A stretch of 22,649 nucleotides of DNA from a virus. The notes beneath the pieces are model-generated. The model did no database searches. It worked only from the letters and a program-made list of their open reading frames with translations, and was not told the DNA's origin. The DNA is taken from positions 1 through 22,649 of the IMG/VR virus record IMGVR_UViG_3300027881_000086, one strand, 5' to 3'. Positions 15,602-21,996 of this stretch are shown here, in pieces. Numbering within the stretch: position 1 is the stretch's first letter; every line of letters starts with the position of its first letter. Both the position numbers and the translations under genes were made by a program.

Positions 15602-15613
15602 GATCGTTCTCCT

Positions 15614-15630
15614 GTGCGCAGACGGCGCAC
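15614..15630 (-). promoter_or_regulatory. Hairpin directly abutting the tube ribosome site
   Basis: A perfect 6-bp stem (15614-15619 with 15625-15630) and 5-base loop end right next to the AGGAG ribosome site of the tail tube gene (ATG at 15601). Stacked after the larger hairpin, it leaves the ribosome site as the first unpaired stretch, which could favour high translation of the tube gene. Confidence 0.45.
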
Positions 15631-15640
15631 GTAACTAGAC

Positions 15641-15682
15641 GGGGGCGCACCCGAGCGACGCTCGGCACCCAGACACGCCCCC
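15641..15682 (-). promoter_or_regulatory. Intergenic two-tier hairpin after sheath gene
   Basis: A 7-bp GC outer stem (15641-15647 with 15676-15682) encloses a 5-bp inner stem (15651-15655 with 15661-15665) with a 5-base loop. It begins 17 bases after the sheath stop. There is no T-run on the minus strand, so it is more likely an mRNA 3'-end stabiliser or processing site than a classical terminator. Confidence 0.5.
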
Positions 15683-15699
15683 AAGCTGTGGTTTGCGGG

Positions 15700-17514
15700 C
15701 TAGCGGGCTACCGCTGAGCCGACGTAGAAGCTCCAGAGGATCTGAACGTCCTTGACGGTCGTGTTGCCGCTGAGGAGAGCCGCCACGTCGATGTTGATCC
15801 GATCCGGATTCTGGTCGTCCAGCTCACACGTCGTAGCTTCCTTGCACGCTTCCGGATCTGAGAGGATCGCGGCCAAACCCAGGGAATCGATCAATCCGTC
15901 GACTTCAGTCTGCGCGTCCTCAGGACGTTTCGCGTTCTCGTTCGTCGTTGCCTGCCCGCTCGGAATGAGGGGCGCCGCCGCCCACTTCTGCGCGCCGAAG
16001 ATGAGTGCCAGGTTATAGGCGATCTGCTGGAGCTTCACGATCGCGACAACCTTCTTGTATCGCTTCGTAAGCGCCGGTTCCCCGGTGGGGTGCCAGAACG
16101 TGCAGACGTCTCCGATCTGCAAGATGTTGTCGATCTTCTCGACCGTCGATGACCCCTTATCCAAGGCCAGCTGGCGATTTGCATATGTGTACCACTGTTC
16201 GGAATCCTTGCCCGGCGTGAGCCCAGCAATATTCTCGCCGCCGTAGCCGGTTGCGGGGTTGTCGTTGGCAACCCTCGCGATGATCGCCAACTGGCGGGCA
16301 GCCACAACGAAGGGCAGATCCGGAGAGCCCGGCGCCACGAGTTGACTGTTGGTGCGGTCGGTTTTCCTAGCGTCCGGGATCGTCGTTGCGGCGACCACCG
16401 TCGGATCCCCGTACCCAGTCCAGCCTGTGAAGACCATGGCCGGCTTATGAACGAGAGTACCCCAGCGACTCTCACCCCATGTCGCGTAGGCAGTCAGAGC
16501 GGTGGTGTTGTCTGGGTCCAGACAGTTCAGGGCCATGGTCTCCCAAACGTCACCGATCGCGGTGAGTTGCGTGCTCACGCTCGGATCTGCGGCACCGCTG
16601 GCCATGGCGACGTTCGTAAACGTGACCCCGTTGCCGTCGGCCGCGCCGGACGTGAGAAGTTCTCCCTTCGCGTCGTGGAGCTCGATCGTGATGCGGTTCG
16701 CCGATTCGCCCTTCCACTTGCTGGTGGGCACCAAAGTCAGCGCAGGTACCTCGATCTCGAAGTAGTCGCCGACGTCGTAGTCCTCGGGACCATCGGCGAC
16801 CGTGAACGTCAGCCCGCCGCAATCAGTCTCTGCCACCGCTACCGTAATTGCGGAGTCGACCGTGACACCGTTTGGATCCACTAACTTGAACGTTCCTGCG
16901 TCCGCGGCCTCCGCGGTGCAGGTCAGGGTCCAGGTGCCTGGCACAGGAGCCCCGCCGGAGGCGACGTCGATTCCCGTAACGGTTCCATCGCCAGTGCCTA
17001 CGCACGATCCGACAGTCACCGTGTCGTACGTGTACGCCAGCGTGACTGGCATTTCCGGGACAGCAGTGATCGCGTTGTACATGGCGAGCAAGGTTGCCGA
17101 CACGTCCATTGCGCCCAGGGCCACAACGAACGCTTTCGACTTCACCCCACCAATCAGGGCGAAATACGACTTCGCGGCTAGGGCGGTCCCGCTTGGCGTG
17201 ATCGATCCGGCGGCTGCAGTCGTCCCGTCAGCGAGCGGAAACACGTCCACCGGGATCGTTCCCACTCCACCGCCTTCCGGCGGCGTGAGGGCCAACAACG
17301 AGTTATGGATCGGGCAGCCCGCACCGTACCGCTCAGCCGCCGCACTTGGCGACTCTGCAGTCCACTTCTCAGTGCTGAATCCAACCATGGACGTTGCGCC
17401 CTGACCAAACAAAGCAATGCGTTGTGGAAGGTTCTGCAGGTTTCCTGCGCGAAGGTTCTGGTATTTGGTGCTGATGCCCAAGACGCGGGCTGTAGCGCTC
17501 TGGTCGACTGACAT
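15700..17514 (-). CDS. Contractile tail sheath protein (Mu L-like) with inserted domain
   Basis: The sheath polymer contracts to drive the tube through the host envelope. At 604 residues it is longer than the Mu sheath (about 495). The N-terminal part (PQRIALFGQG, AAAERYGAGCPIHNSL, VPEMPVTLAY) and the C-terminal part (SPDLPFVVAARQLAII, VCTFWHPTGEPALTKRYKKV, DVQILWSFYVGSAVAR) fit the Mu-type sheath family. An insertion at about residues 167-256 (GTGDGTVTGIDVASGG, PGTWTLTCTAEA, LTFTVADGPEDYDVGDYFEI) is the fuller form of the domain seen in the decoration and terminator-like proteins. The start at 17514 follows AGGAG. It precedes the tube gene as usual. The call is firm. Confidence 0.9.
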   Translation of the reverse strand: MSVDQSATARVLGISTKYQNLRAGNLQNLPQRIALFGQGATSMVGFSTEKWTAESPSAAAERYGAGCPIHNSLLALTPPEGGGVGTIPVDVFPLADGTTAAAGSITPSGTALAAKSYFALIGGVKSKAFVVALGAMDVSATLLAMYNAITAVPEMPVTLAYTYDTVTVGSCVGTGDGTVTGIDVASGGAPVPGTWTLTCTAEAADAGTFKLVDPNGVTVDSAITVAVAETDCGGLTFTVADGPEDYDVGDYFEIEVPALTLVPTSKWKGESANRITIELHDAKGELLTSGAADGNGVTFTNVAMASGAADPSVSTQLTAIGDVWETMALNCLDPDNTTALTAYATWGESRWGTLVHKPAMVFTGWTGYGDPTVVAATTIPDARKTDRTNSQLVAPGSPDLPFVVAARQLAIIARVANDNPATGYGGENIAGLTPGKDSEQWYTYANRQLALDKGSSTVEKIDNILQIGDVCTFWHPTGEPALTKRYKKVVAIVKLQQIAYNLALIFGAQKWAAAPLIPSGQATTNENAKRPEDAQTEVDGLIDSLGLAAILSDPEACKEATTCELDDQNPDRINIDVAALLSGNTTVKDVQILWSFYVGSAVAR

Positions 17515-17540
17515 GTGTGTTCTCCTGTTTGCTTTGCCCG

Positions 17541-17555
17541 CCTGGTATCACCAGG
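17541..17555 (-). promoter_or_regulatory. Hairpin upstream of tail sheath ribosome site
   Basis: A 6-bp perfect stem (17541-17546 with 17550-17555) with a 3-base loop lies in the 45-bp gap between the terminator candidate and the sheath gene, shortly before the AGGAG ribosome site. No T-tract follows. It resembles in position the hairpins before the capsid and tube genes. Confidence 0.4.
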
Positions 17556-17559
17556 GGTT

Positions 17560-18507
17560 TCAGCTGAAGTCGTACTCGACGGACATGACCACTTCGCCGT
17601 CGACCTCGGTGTGCACTCTTGCGAGGATGCCCCCGCACGGAATCAACTCGACCTGTGGCGACAGCTCGTTGAACGTCACAGCAAGCACGAGCCGCATTCC
17701 TATGATGTTCTGCACAGGTCTGTCCGCGTCGCTTGGCTGGAACGCCGTGATACTATCGGGGAAGCGCTTGCCCACGGTTCCAGACAGACCCAGTTCCATG
17801 TACTCGGCGGCCATCAGGATGTTCCGCACCAGCCGCATAGCGCGGTGCGCCTCCGTGGAGGCTTTCAGATCTGCCGGGATGTGGCCGGCCTGAGTTGCTT
17901 CCGCCTTCCCGTAGCCGTAGACGTCCACATGGATTTTGCCATCCGCAGCCTGGCGCTCGATGTAGTCGCTATTGGACTCGTTGAACGTCTCGCGGTCGAA
18001 CCACACGTTGACGATGGGGGCGGCGTCTTCTGTTCCACCGGTTGGACTCGTCAGGAACGCGCCCCACGGTGCGGTGCGTTCTTTGTAGACGCGCAGCCTC
18101 CAGAGCTCAGGATCCGGAGACCACACAGTCAGGACATCCCCGGTGTCCCATGGCTCACTGACAGCGGTTACTGCGAAGGTGATGCCCAGGGTTGGGAATT
18201 CCAGATCGTCGTCCGCCGCGGTAGTGGTGCATGTGCCCTCGACGCCACTCGGCGCAACGCAGGTCCACGTCCCCACCCCGGCCGTCAGTGTCCCGGCGGT
18301 TGCGATGTATTCGCCGTCCTCGAGCCTGGCGCCGCTGTCCTTCTCCGCGGTCGCGGTGTAGTCGCTGTCGTCTGCGCGCGTTGGTGTTGCCGCTACGGAC
18401 GCCGCAAAAGTCTGCTGCTGGGCAGTCTCGACCGCGAGGATCGCCGCAATCGCGTCACGAACCAGTTCGGCATTGTCCTTCTTCGCGATGAGCGCAGCGA
18501 TCGTCAT
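17560..18507 (-). CDS. Tail terminator/completion protein candidate with inserted domain
   Basis: The ATG at 18507 overlaps the preceding stop (ATGA) and gives 315 residues; the open frame runs further upstream but that part is a shadow of the previous gene. The N-terminal helix MTIAALIAKKDNAELVRDAI is followed at about residues 45-129 by the domain also found in the decoration protein. The remaining part contains APIVNVWFDRETFNE, KIHVDVYGYG and a helix EAHRAMRLVRNILMAAEY, a pattern that fits tail-terminator or gp37-like proteins lying before the sheath in Mu-like phages. Without the insert it would be about 230 residues. The function is inferred mainly from position. Confidence 0.6.
   Translation of the reverse strand: MTIAALIAKKDNAELVRDAIAAILAVETAQQQTFAASVAATPTRADDSDYTATAEKDSGARLEDGEYIATAGTLTAGVGTWTCVAPSGVEGTCTTTAADDDLEFPTLGITFAVTAVSEPWDTGDVLTVWSPDPELWRLRVYKERTAPWGAFLTSPTGGTEDAAPIVNVWFDRETFNESNSDYIERQAADGKIHVDVYGYGKAEATQAGHIPADLKASTEAHRAMRLVRNILMAAEYMELGLSGTVGKRFPDSITAFQPSDADRPVQNIIGMRLVLAVTFNELSPQVELIPCGGILARVHTEVDGEVVMSVEYDFS
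18194..18222 (-). repeat. Identical 29-bp repeat, copy in tail-terminator candidate
   Basis: This stretch is identical to 21237-21265 in the decoration gene and is in the same frame, encoding TAADDDLEF and the start of a Pro codon from residue 96. Similarity in the surrounding protein domain extends roughly 40 residues on either side, but the DNA outside the repeat has diverged. Confidence 0.9.
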
Positions 18508-18890
18508 GATTCGTAGGCATCCAACTTGAGCGTGACGAGGTCGATTCCGGGGTTGTCGTCGGGCACCACCTCGATCACTTTGAACGTGCGTGTGACGGCG
18601 TCTGCCCCGGCCCAAGCAACGAGCCAGGGGGCGCCGGTTGTCTCCGGAATTGCCTTCGGATAGGCGAGCCCGGCGTCATCGATTGCCGTCAGGCTCAACA
18701 CCGCGGAAGCTTGCTTGCCCGCCACCTGCACGCCGGTGTCAGGATCGATAGCGAGCGCCGTCTCATTGACCATGCCGTTGACGGTCGCGCTCCCCCCGAG
18801 CTCATCGGTGCAGGTCACCTCGGTGCCGAACCCGTCGGTGTCCTCAACGACCGACCGCGCCAGCGTCCTGGCGTCGTCAAGCAGGCTCAT
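18504..18890 (-). CDS. Head-tail joining or head-completion protein candidate (FII-like position)
   Basis: This 128-residue protein begins with a helix (MSLLDDARTLARSVVEDTDG) and is then rich in beta strands, with a closing segment FKVIEVVPDDNPGIDLVTLKL. The length, the beta-rich build and the final strand pattern resemble small head-tail attachment proteins such as lambda gpFII, and it lies between the capsid region and the tail genes, where that function is expected. Sequence identity to any named family is weak by eye, so the call rests mostly on position. Its stop overlaps the next gene's start in an ATGA. Confidence 0.55.
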   Translation of the reverse strand: MSLLDDARTLARSVVEDTDGFGTEVTCTDELGGSATVNGMVNETALAIDPDTGVQVAGKQASAVLSLTAIDDAGLAYPKAIPETTGAPWLVAWAGADAVTRTFKVIEVVPDDNPGIDLVTLKLDAYES

Positions 18891-18894
18891 TGTG

Positions 18895-19173
18895 TCACTG
18901 CCGAATGACGCTGCCGCCCCTCACCAGGGCGTCCAGTGTCTCCAGGCCGCCGACGTCTTCCGCAGTGACAGCAGCGCCGGACTCGAGCACCACCGACTGC
19001 GTCTTGACGCGGCGCCGGGGGGCAACCGTGTAGGTCGGTTCTGATGGCGTCGCGGTGGGCGCCGGGGGCCCTGACTCCACAATGGGAATGACCAGGTCGG
19101 GCGTGCTCCATCCAGAACCAGGCGCATCCGGGTCGGTGATATCCGGGAGCTCAACGGGCTTTCTGCGTGGCAT
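18895..19173 (-). CDS. Small head-region protein, paralogue of the preceding gene's C-terminus
   Basis: This 92-residue protein has a Pro-rich N-terminal half and a C-terminal module at about residues 47-91 with TYTVAPRRRV, LESGAAVTAEDVGG and LDALVRGGSVIR. The same order of motifs ends the upstream protein, so the two look like a tandem duplication with different N-termini. The ATG at 19173 shares one base with the upstream stop. The function is unknown; its place in the operon suggests a capsid-associated or head-completion role. Confidence 0.7.
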   Translation of the reverse strand: MPRRKPVELPDITDPDAPGSGWSTPDLVIPIVESGPPAPTATPSEPTYTVAPRRRVKTQSVVLESGAAVTAEDVGGLETLDALVRGGSVIRQ

Positions 19174-19592
19174 CAGACAGGACTCCTTCCCCCATGCATC
19201 CCCGCGGCTCTCAGGACCAGTCCGCGCTTCACGAGTGCAGTGAGCTTGCCTTCCCCGCCGACGAGCTCTGGGACCACTTGAGCCCCCGACACAAGCTCAG
19301 CCCTGACGCCATGCAGCTCCGCCGGGACCCGCTTCCGCGGAGCCACCTGATAACGAAAACGCAGCGCGCTGCCGTCGTATGGGTTCACGTTCTCGTTGAG
19401 CCGAGCGAGCTTCTCCGTCGCCGACTGTCGTAGAATTTCAGCTTCCGACTTCGGATGCTTGGACAGGGCTTCTGCCGCCCCCTTGCTCTGAGTAGACGCA
19501 GGCTGCTTGCTGCTTGCTGATTGCATGTCGGACCTTTCGCGACTTCCGGGGGCCGCACCACGACCCCCGGTCCGTCGCTTTGAGCGTTTCAT
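19173..19592 (-). CDS. Small head-region protein of unknown function, paralogous C-terminal module
   Basis: I do not recognise this family. The frame is open from 19628, overlapping the capsid stop, but the ATG at 19592 has GAGG upstream and gives 139 residues. A further ATG at 19526 with AAGG upstream is a possible alternative. Residues 1-60 are basic, Ser/Gln-rich and probably disordered. Residues 80-129 form a module with RYQVAPRKRV, ELVSGAQV and LTALVKRGLVLR that recurs in the next gene. Its stop overlaps the next start by one base (TGATG), so the two are probably translated together. Position between capsid and head-completion genes resembles that of lambda FI, but no similarity to FI is claimed. 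Confidence 0.7.
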   Translation of the reverse strand: MKRSKRRTGGRGAAPGSRERSDMQSASSKQPASTQSKGAAEALSKHPKSEAEILRQSATEKLARLNENVNPYDGSALRFRYQVAPRKRVPAELHGVRAELVSGAQVVPELVGGEGKLTALVKRGLVLRAAGMHGGRSPV

Positions 19593-19606
19593 CGTCGCGC
19601 CCTCGA

Positions 19607-20722
19607 TTAGGTCGCGACGGTCATGCACGCGATGGAATCGATCGCGGTCGGAATGGTGAGAGGACGACAGCCCACATTGAGGACCAGATTTTTGCGATCT
19701 GGAGTCGTGTAGGCCACAAGCTGGAAGTCCATGCCCTGTCGCCCGAAGCTCATGCGCGACGGCACGAATGACAGCTGTTGCTGCCCCGCTGTTGCCGGCA
19801 GTAACGCAATCTCACCCCACGTCAGATCACGCGGTGCCGTGTCGTCCCACATGACAACCTTCTTGGCAGGCAGGTACTTCGTGATCACACCGGTTTCCGG
19901 GTGCCGGTAGGTCGCGTTGTAGGACCAGAGATTGAGCAGCCTCCCACCGATCACCATCTGCCCGACCTTCGCCGCACCACCACCGGGGCCTTGCCCCTCA
20001 ACGTTGATGCTGCCGGCGTTGAACTTCAGAAGATTGAGTTGGTTCTGCACCTTCGGCTTGACCAGGAAATACTTCAGCGCATCCGAACCAAAACAGACGT
20101 CCGTCGCGTCGTAGCCGCATGCGGCCATGTTGTTGCCCAACGACTCCAGGTCGTCGAGCGGCTCACCCGTCGCTCCATCCGCTGACCACTCGGTCGAGAC
20201 GGTAACGATCAGATCGCCACTCGCCAGAGTTCCAGACGCGTCCTTGGGCTCGAAGTTGATAGCAAATACGGCATCACCATTCTCGTCTGTGATTGCGAGC
20301 TGACCGGTGGTCATTACCTGCGCCGCCATGAGCTCGATGCCATCTCGAATCATGTCCTCGAGCTTACGAACCATGCGAAAGATGCGGCGGGTCGCCGCCG
20401 TTGCCCAAACTGGATCCGTGTACGGGTCCACGCCGGGTTCACGGGTTCGCAGGTTTGCGGCCGACAGATTCAAGTTGTAGTTGAAGACAGTTGGCGGCCA
20501 CGCCTTGTTCACGTAGTCGTCCATCGACATGTTGCGAGGACCGGCGTCCATGTTCGGCACCGGAATCGCAATGTGTTGACCCTGCCGGATGATGTCGATT
20601 TCGACCTTGTCCGTCGCGTGGAAGTTCTCGGGCGGCGATGCGAACTTGCTCGTGAAGTGTCGCGCCCGACCGATACGCTGCTCATATGCTTTGATGAGCT
20701 TGATGGTGCCTGTGTCAGACAT
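19607..20722 (-). CDS. Major capsid protein (lambda gpE family)
   Basis: This is the main shell protein, 371 residues, close to the usual length of the lambda gpE family (about 340). Recognised segments include an N-terminal helix region ending FHATDKVEIDIIRQG, then IPVPNMDAGPRN, a long helix with TRRIFRMVRKLEDMIRDGIE followed by LMAAQVMTTGQ, the FAINFEP strand and the LPAKKVVMWDD strand near the C-terminus. The start at 20722 follows GGGAG with seven bases of spacing. It lies after the decoration gene, as in lambda-like heads, and no separate N-terminal scaffold segment is seen, which fits a separate scaffold in the upstream gene. The call is firm. Confidence 0.92.
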   Translation of the reverse strand: MSDTGTIKLIKAYEQRIGRARHFTSKFASPPENFHATDKVEIDIIRQGQHIAIPVPNMDAGPRNMSMDDYVNKAWPPTVFNYNLNLSAANLRTREPGVDPYTDPVWATAATRRIFRMVRKLEDMIRDGIELMAAQVMTTGQLAITDENGDAVFAINFEPKDASGTLASGDLIVTVSTEWSADGATGEPLDDLESLGNNMAACGYDATDVCFGSDALKYFLVKPKVQNQLNLLKFNAGSINVEGQGPGGGAAKVGQMVIGGRLLNLWSYNATYRHPETGVITKYLPAKKVVMWDDTAPRDLTWGEIALLPATAGQQQLSFVPSRMSFGRQGMDFQLVAYTTPDRKNLVLNVGCRPLTIPTAIDSIACMTVAT

Positions 20723-20739
20723 TTGAATTCTCCCTTTTT

Positions 20740-20769
20740 GGTGCGTCTGTGCTGTGCTCGGGACGCACC
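20740..20769 (-). promoter_or_regulatory. Hairpin just upstream of the major capsid ribosome site
   Basis: An 8-bp inverted repeat (20740-20747 with 20762-20769) and a 14-base loop lie directly before the A-rich leader and GGGAG ribosome site of the capsid gene (start 20722). It is the second hairpin in this 150-bp gap, which otherwise holds no gene. A role in mRNA stability or keeping the ribosome site open is inferred from position only. Confidence 0.45.
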
Positions 20770-20821
20770 GCCGCGACCCCGCGCTGAGCGCAGGTAAGGC
20801 TTGCGACCCCTGAGAGTTTCA

Positions 20822-20855
20822 GTCCGACGTCACCCGCTTACGCGCTACGTCGGAC
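20822..20855 (-). promoter_or_regulatory. Intergenic hairpin between decoration and capsid genes
   Basis: A perfect 9-bp inverted repeat (20822-20830 with 20847-20855) with a 16-base loop lies about 18 bases after the stop of the decoration gene. No T-tract follows on the minus strand, so it is not a standard intrinsic terminator. It may protect or process the mRNA. Confidence 0.45.
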
Positions 20856-20872
20856 CATTGTTGTGCTTGCGG

Positions 20873-21577
20873 TTAGCTGGCTCCGTTGTCCAACACGGAC
20901 ACGTCGGTGTTCGGCAGCGCGGTGAAGCCAGCGTTAGCCAGCAGATCCATAACGTGATCGCTCACGTTCGTTGCGTCACCATCGGCATCGATGACCAGCT
21001 TGTCTTGGCGGACCACGCCTCCGATGAGCGCGCTGCAAGCCACGGAACCGCCGCCCGTCTGTACGGACGCGTACGGTAGGATCGCAACAGGAACCTGTGC
21101 GCCGTTGGTGCCGTCGATGTCGTAGCACACCAACGGCGTTCCGGACTGGGCGGCAACAGTCGCCGTCACAACGTCCGCAGTAACGAAATCCGTTTCGGAT
21201 CCAGGATCCGTGACAGTGATCGTGATTCCGAGATTCGGGAATTCCAGATCGTCGTCCGCCGCGGTGCTGGTGAAATCTTCATGCTGGCCATCCGGGGCCA
21301 CCATCGTCCACGTACCGACGCCTGAACTCAGGGTTCCGGCCGTCGCCACGTAGGCCCCGGCCTGCAAGGTTCGGCCGGCGTCTGTAGCGCCAGCAACGGT
21401 CCAGACGCCCGTGCCCGTGATTGCCGCGGCAATCGTGTTGTTGATCAACAGGCGAGCAAGAATCGTATTCTGTGCCCATGTGTCTGCGCCGGTGAACAGC
21501 AGCGTGTCTCCCCGATACTCGGGGTTCTTGAGGATGCAGCTCGGAGACTGATCGCAAGTGGTAACTGTCATTGCCAT
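20873..21577 (-). CDS. Head decoration protein (lambda gpD-like) with inserted domain
   Basis: This is probably the capsid-stabilising decoration protein that binds the outside of the expanded shell. Flanking segments fit the gpD-type pattern: an N-terminal stretch YRGDTLLFTGADTWAQNTIL, then after the insertion TPLVCYDIDGTNGAQVPVAIL and a C-terminal GVVRQDKLVID. Lambda gpD is about 110 residues; this protein has 234. The extra length is explained by an insertion at about residues 57-142 containing AGTLSSGVGTW, TAADDDLEFP and VTADVVTATV, which recurs in two other proteins of this window. The start at 21577 follows AAGGA eight bases upstream. It sits between the scaffold and capsid genes, the normal place for this function. 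Confidence 0.8.
   Translation of the reverse strand: MAMTVTTCDQSPSCILKNPEYRGDTLLFTGADTWAQNTILARLLINNTIAAAITGTGVWTVAGATDAGRTLQAGAYVATAGTLSSGVGTWTMVAPDGQHEDFTSTAADDDLEFPNLGITITVTDPGSETDFVTADVVTATVAAQSGTPLVCYDIDGTNGAQVPVAILPYASVQTGGGSVACSALIGGVVRQDKLVIDADGDATNVSDHVMDLLANAGFTALPNTDVSVLDNGAS
21237..21265 (-). repeat. Identical 29-bp repeat, copy in decoration gene
   Basis: These 29 bases match 18194-18222 exactly and are read in the same frame, encoding TAADDDLEF and the first bases of a Pro codon at residues 105-114 of the decoration protein. The rest of the surrounding domain is similar at protein level but diverged at DNA level. An exact stretch this long between two genes of different function points to duplication or gene conversion. 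Confidence 0.9.
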
Positions 21578-21627
21578 GATCGTGTTCCTTCAACCAAAGT
21601 TGCAGTTTGCGGGACTGTTCGAGCCGC

Positions 21628-21996
21628 TCAGAGCGTCATGCCCGCGGCGATATTGTCGGCCACGATGTCCTGCAGATCCTTCGTGCCCTCGATCGGCTTG
21701 GCGCCTTCCGTCGTCTTGCCAGCCGCGTCGGTTTCTGCCTGGCGAGTCTCGACGTCGTTCTTGTTGCGCCCCGCCGTCATGTATTCCGACTGCACTTCTG
21801 GATCCATGAAGTCGGCGCCGTCCTTGACGGCCTTGATCGCGATGTCCATGGCGCCGAACTTCTGGCCCATGTTCAGGTGTGCGTTTACGCGCTTCCGCTC
21901 GGCAACGGCGCCCGCTTCCGCGCCCTGCTCCTCACCGATCTTGACAGCCGCTTCGTACACCGCCGAGTGCTCGGCCTTCAGTTGATTGAGATCCAT
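21628..21996 (-). CDS. Nested in-frame capsid scaffold protein (Nu3-like)
   Basis: An internal ATG at 21996, in the same frame as the protease, would give a 122-residue protein equal to the protease C-terminus. It is preceded by AGGAG at 22006-22010, nine bases upstream, in a purine-rich stretch. The predicted product starts MDLNQLKAEHSAVYEAA and is mostly charged helix, as expected of a scaffold. Lambda makes its scaffold Nu3 from the same kind of internal start in gene C. I see the start and ribosome site directly; that it is used is inferred. Confidence 0.6.
   Translation of the reverse strand: MDLNQLKAEHSAVYEAAVKIGEEQGAEAGAVAERKRVNAHLNMGQKFGAMDIAIKAVKDGADFMDPEVQSEYMTAGRNKNDVETRQAETDAAGKTTEGAKPIEGTKDLQDIVADNIAAGMTL

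Noticed and set aside
15614-15682. Intrinsic transcription terminator between sheath and tube
   Set aside because: The stems are GC-rich but no T-tract follows on the transcribed strand, and the tube gene needs to be transcribed with its neighbours.
17515-18516. Long plus-strand open frame opposite the terminator candidate
   Set aside because: The region is explained by a minus-strand gene with coupled start and stop; the plus-strand product has low-complexity antisense features.
18508-18615. N-terminal extension of the terminator candidate up to 18615
   Set aside because: The extension is Arg/His-rich and antisense-like in composition, and an ATG at 18507 overlaps the preceding stop in the same ATGA style as neighbouring genes.
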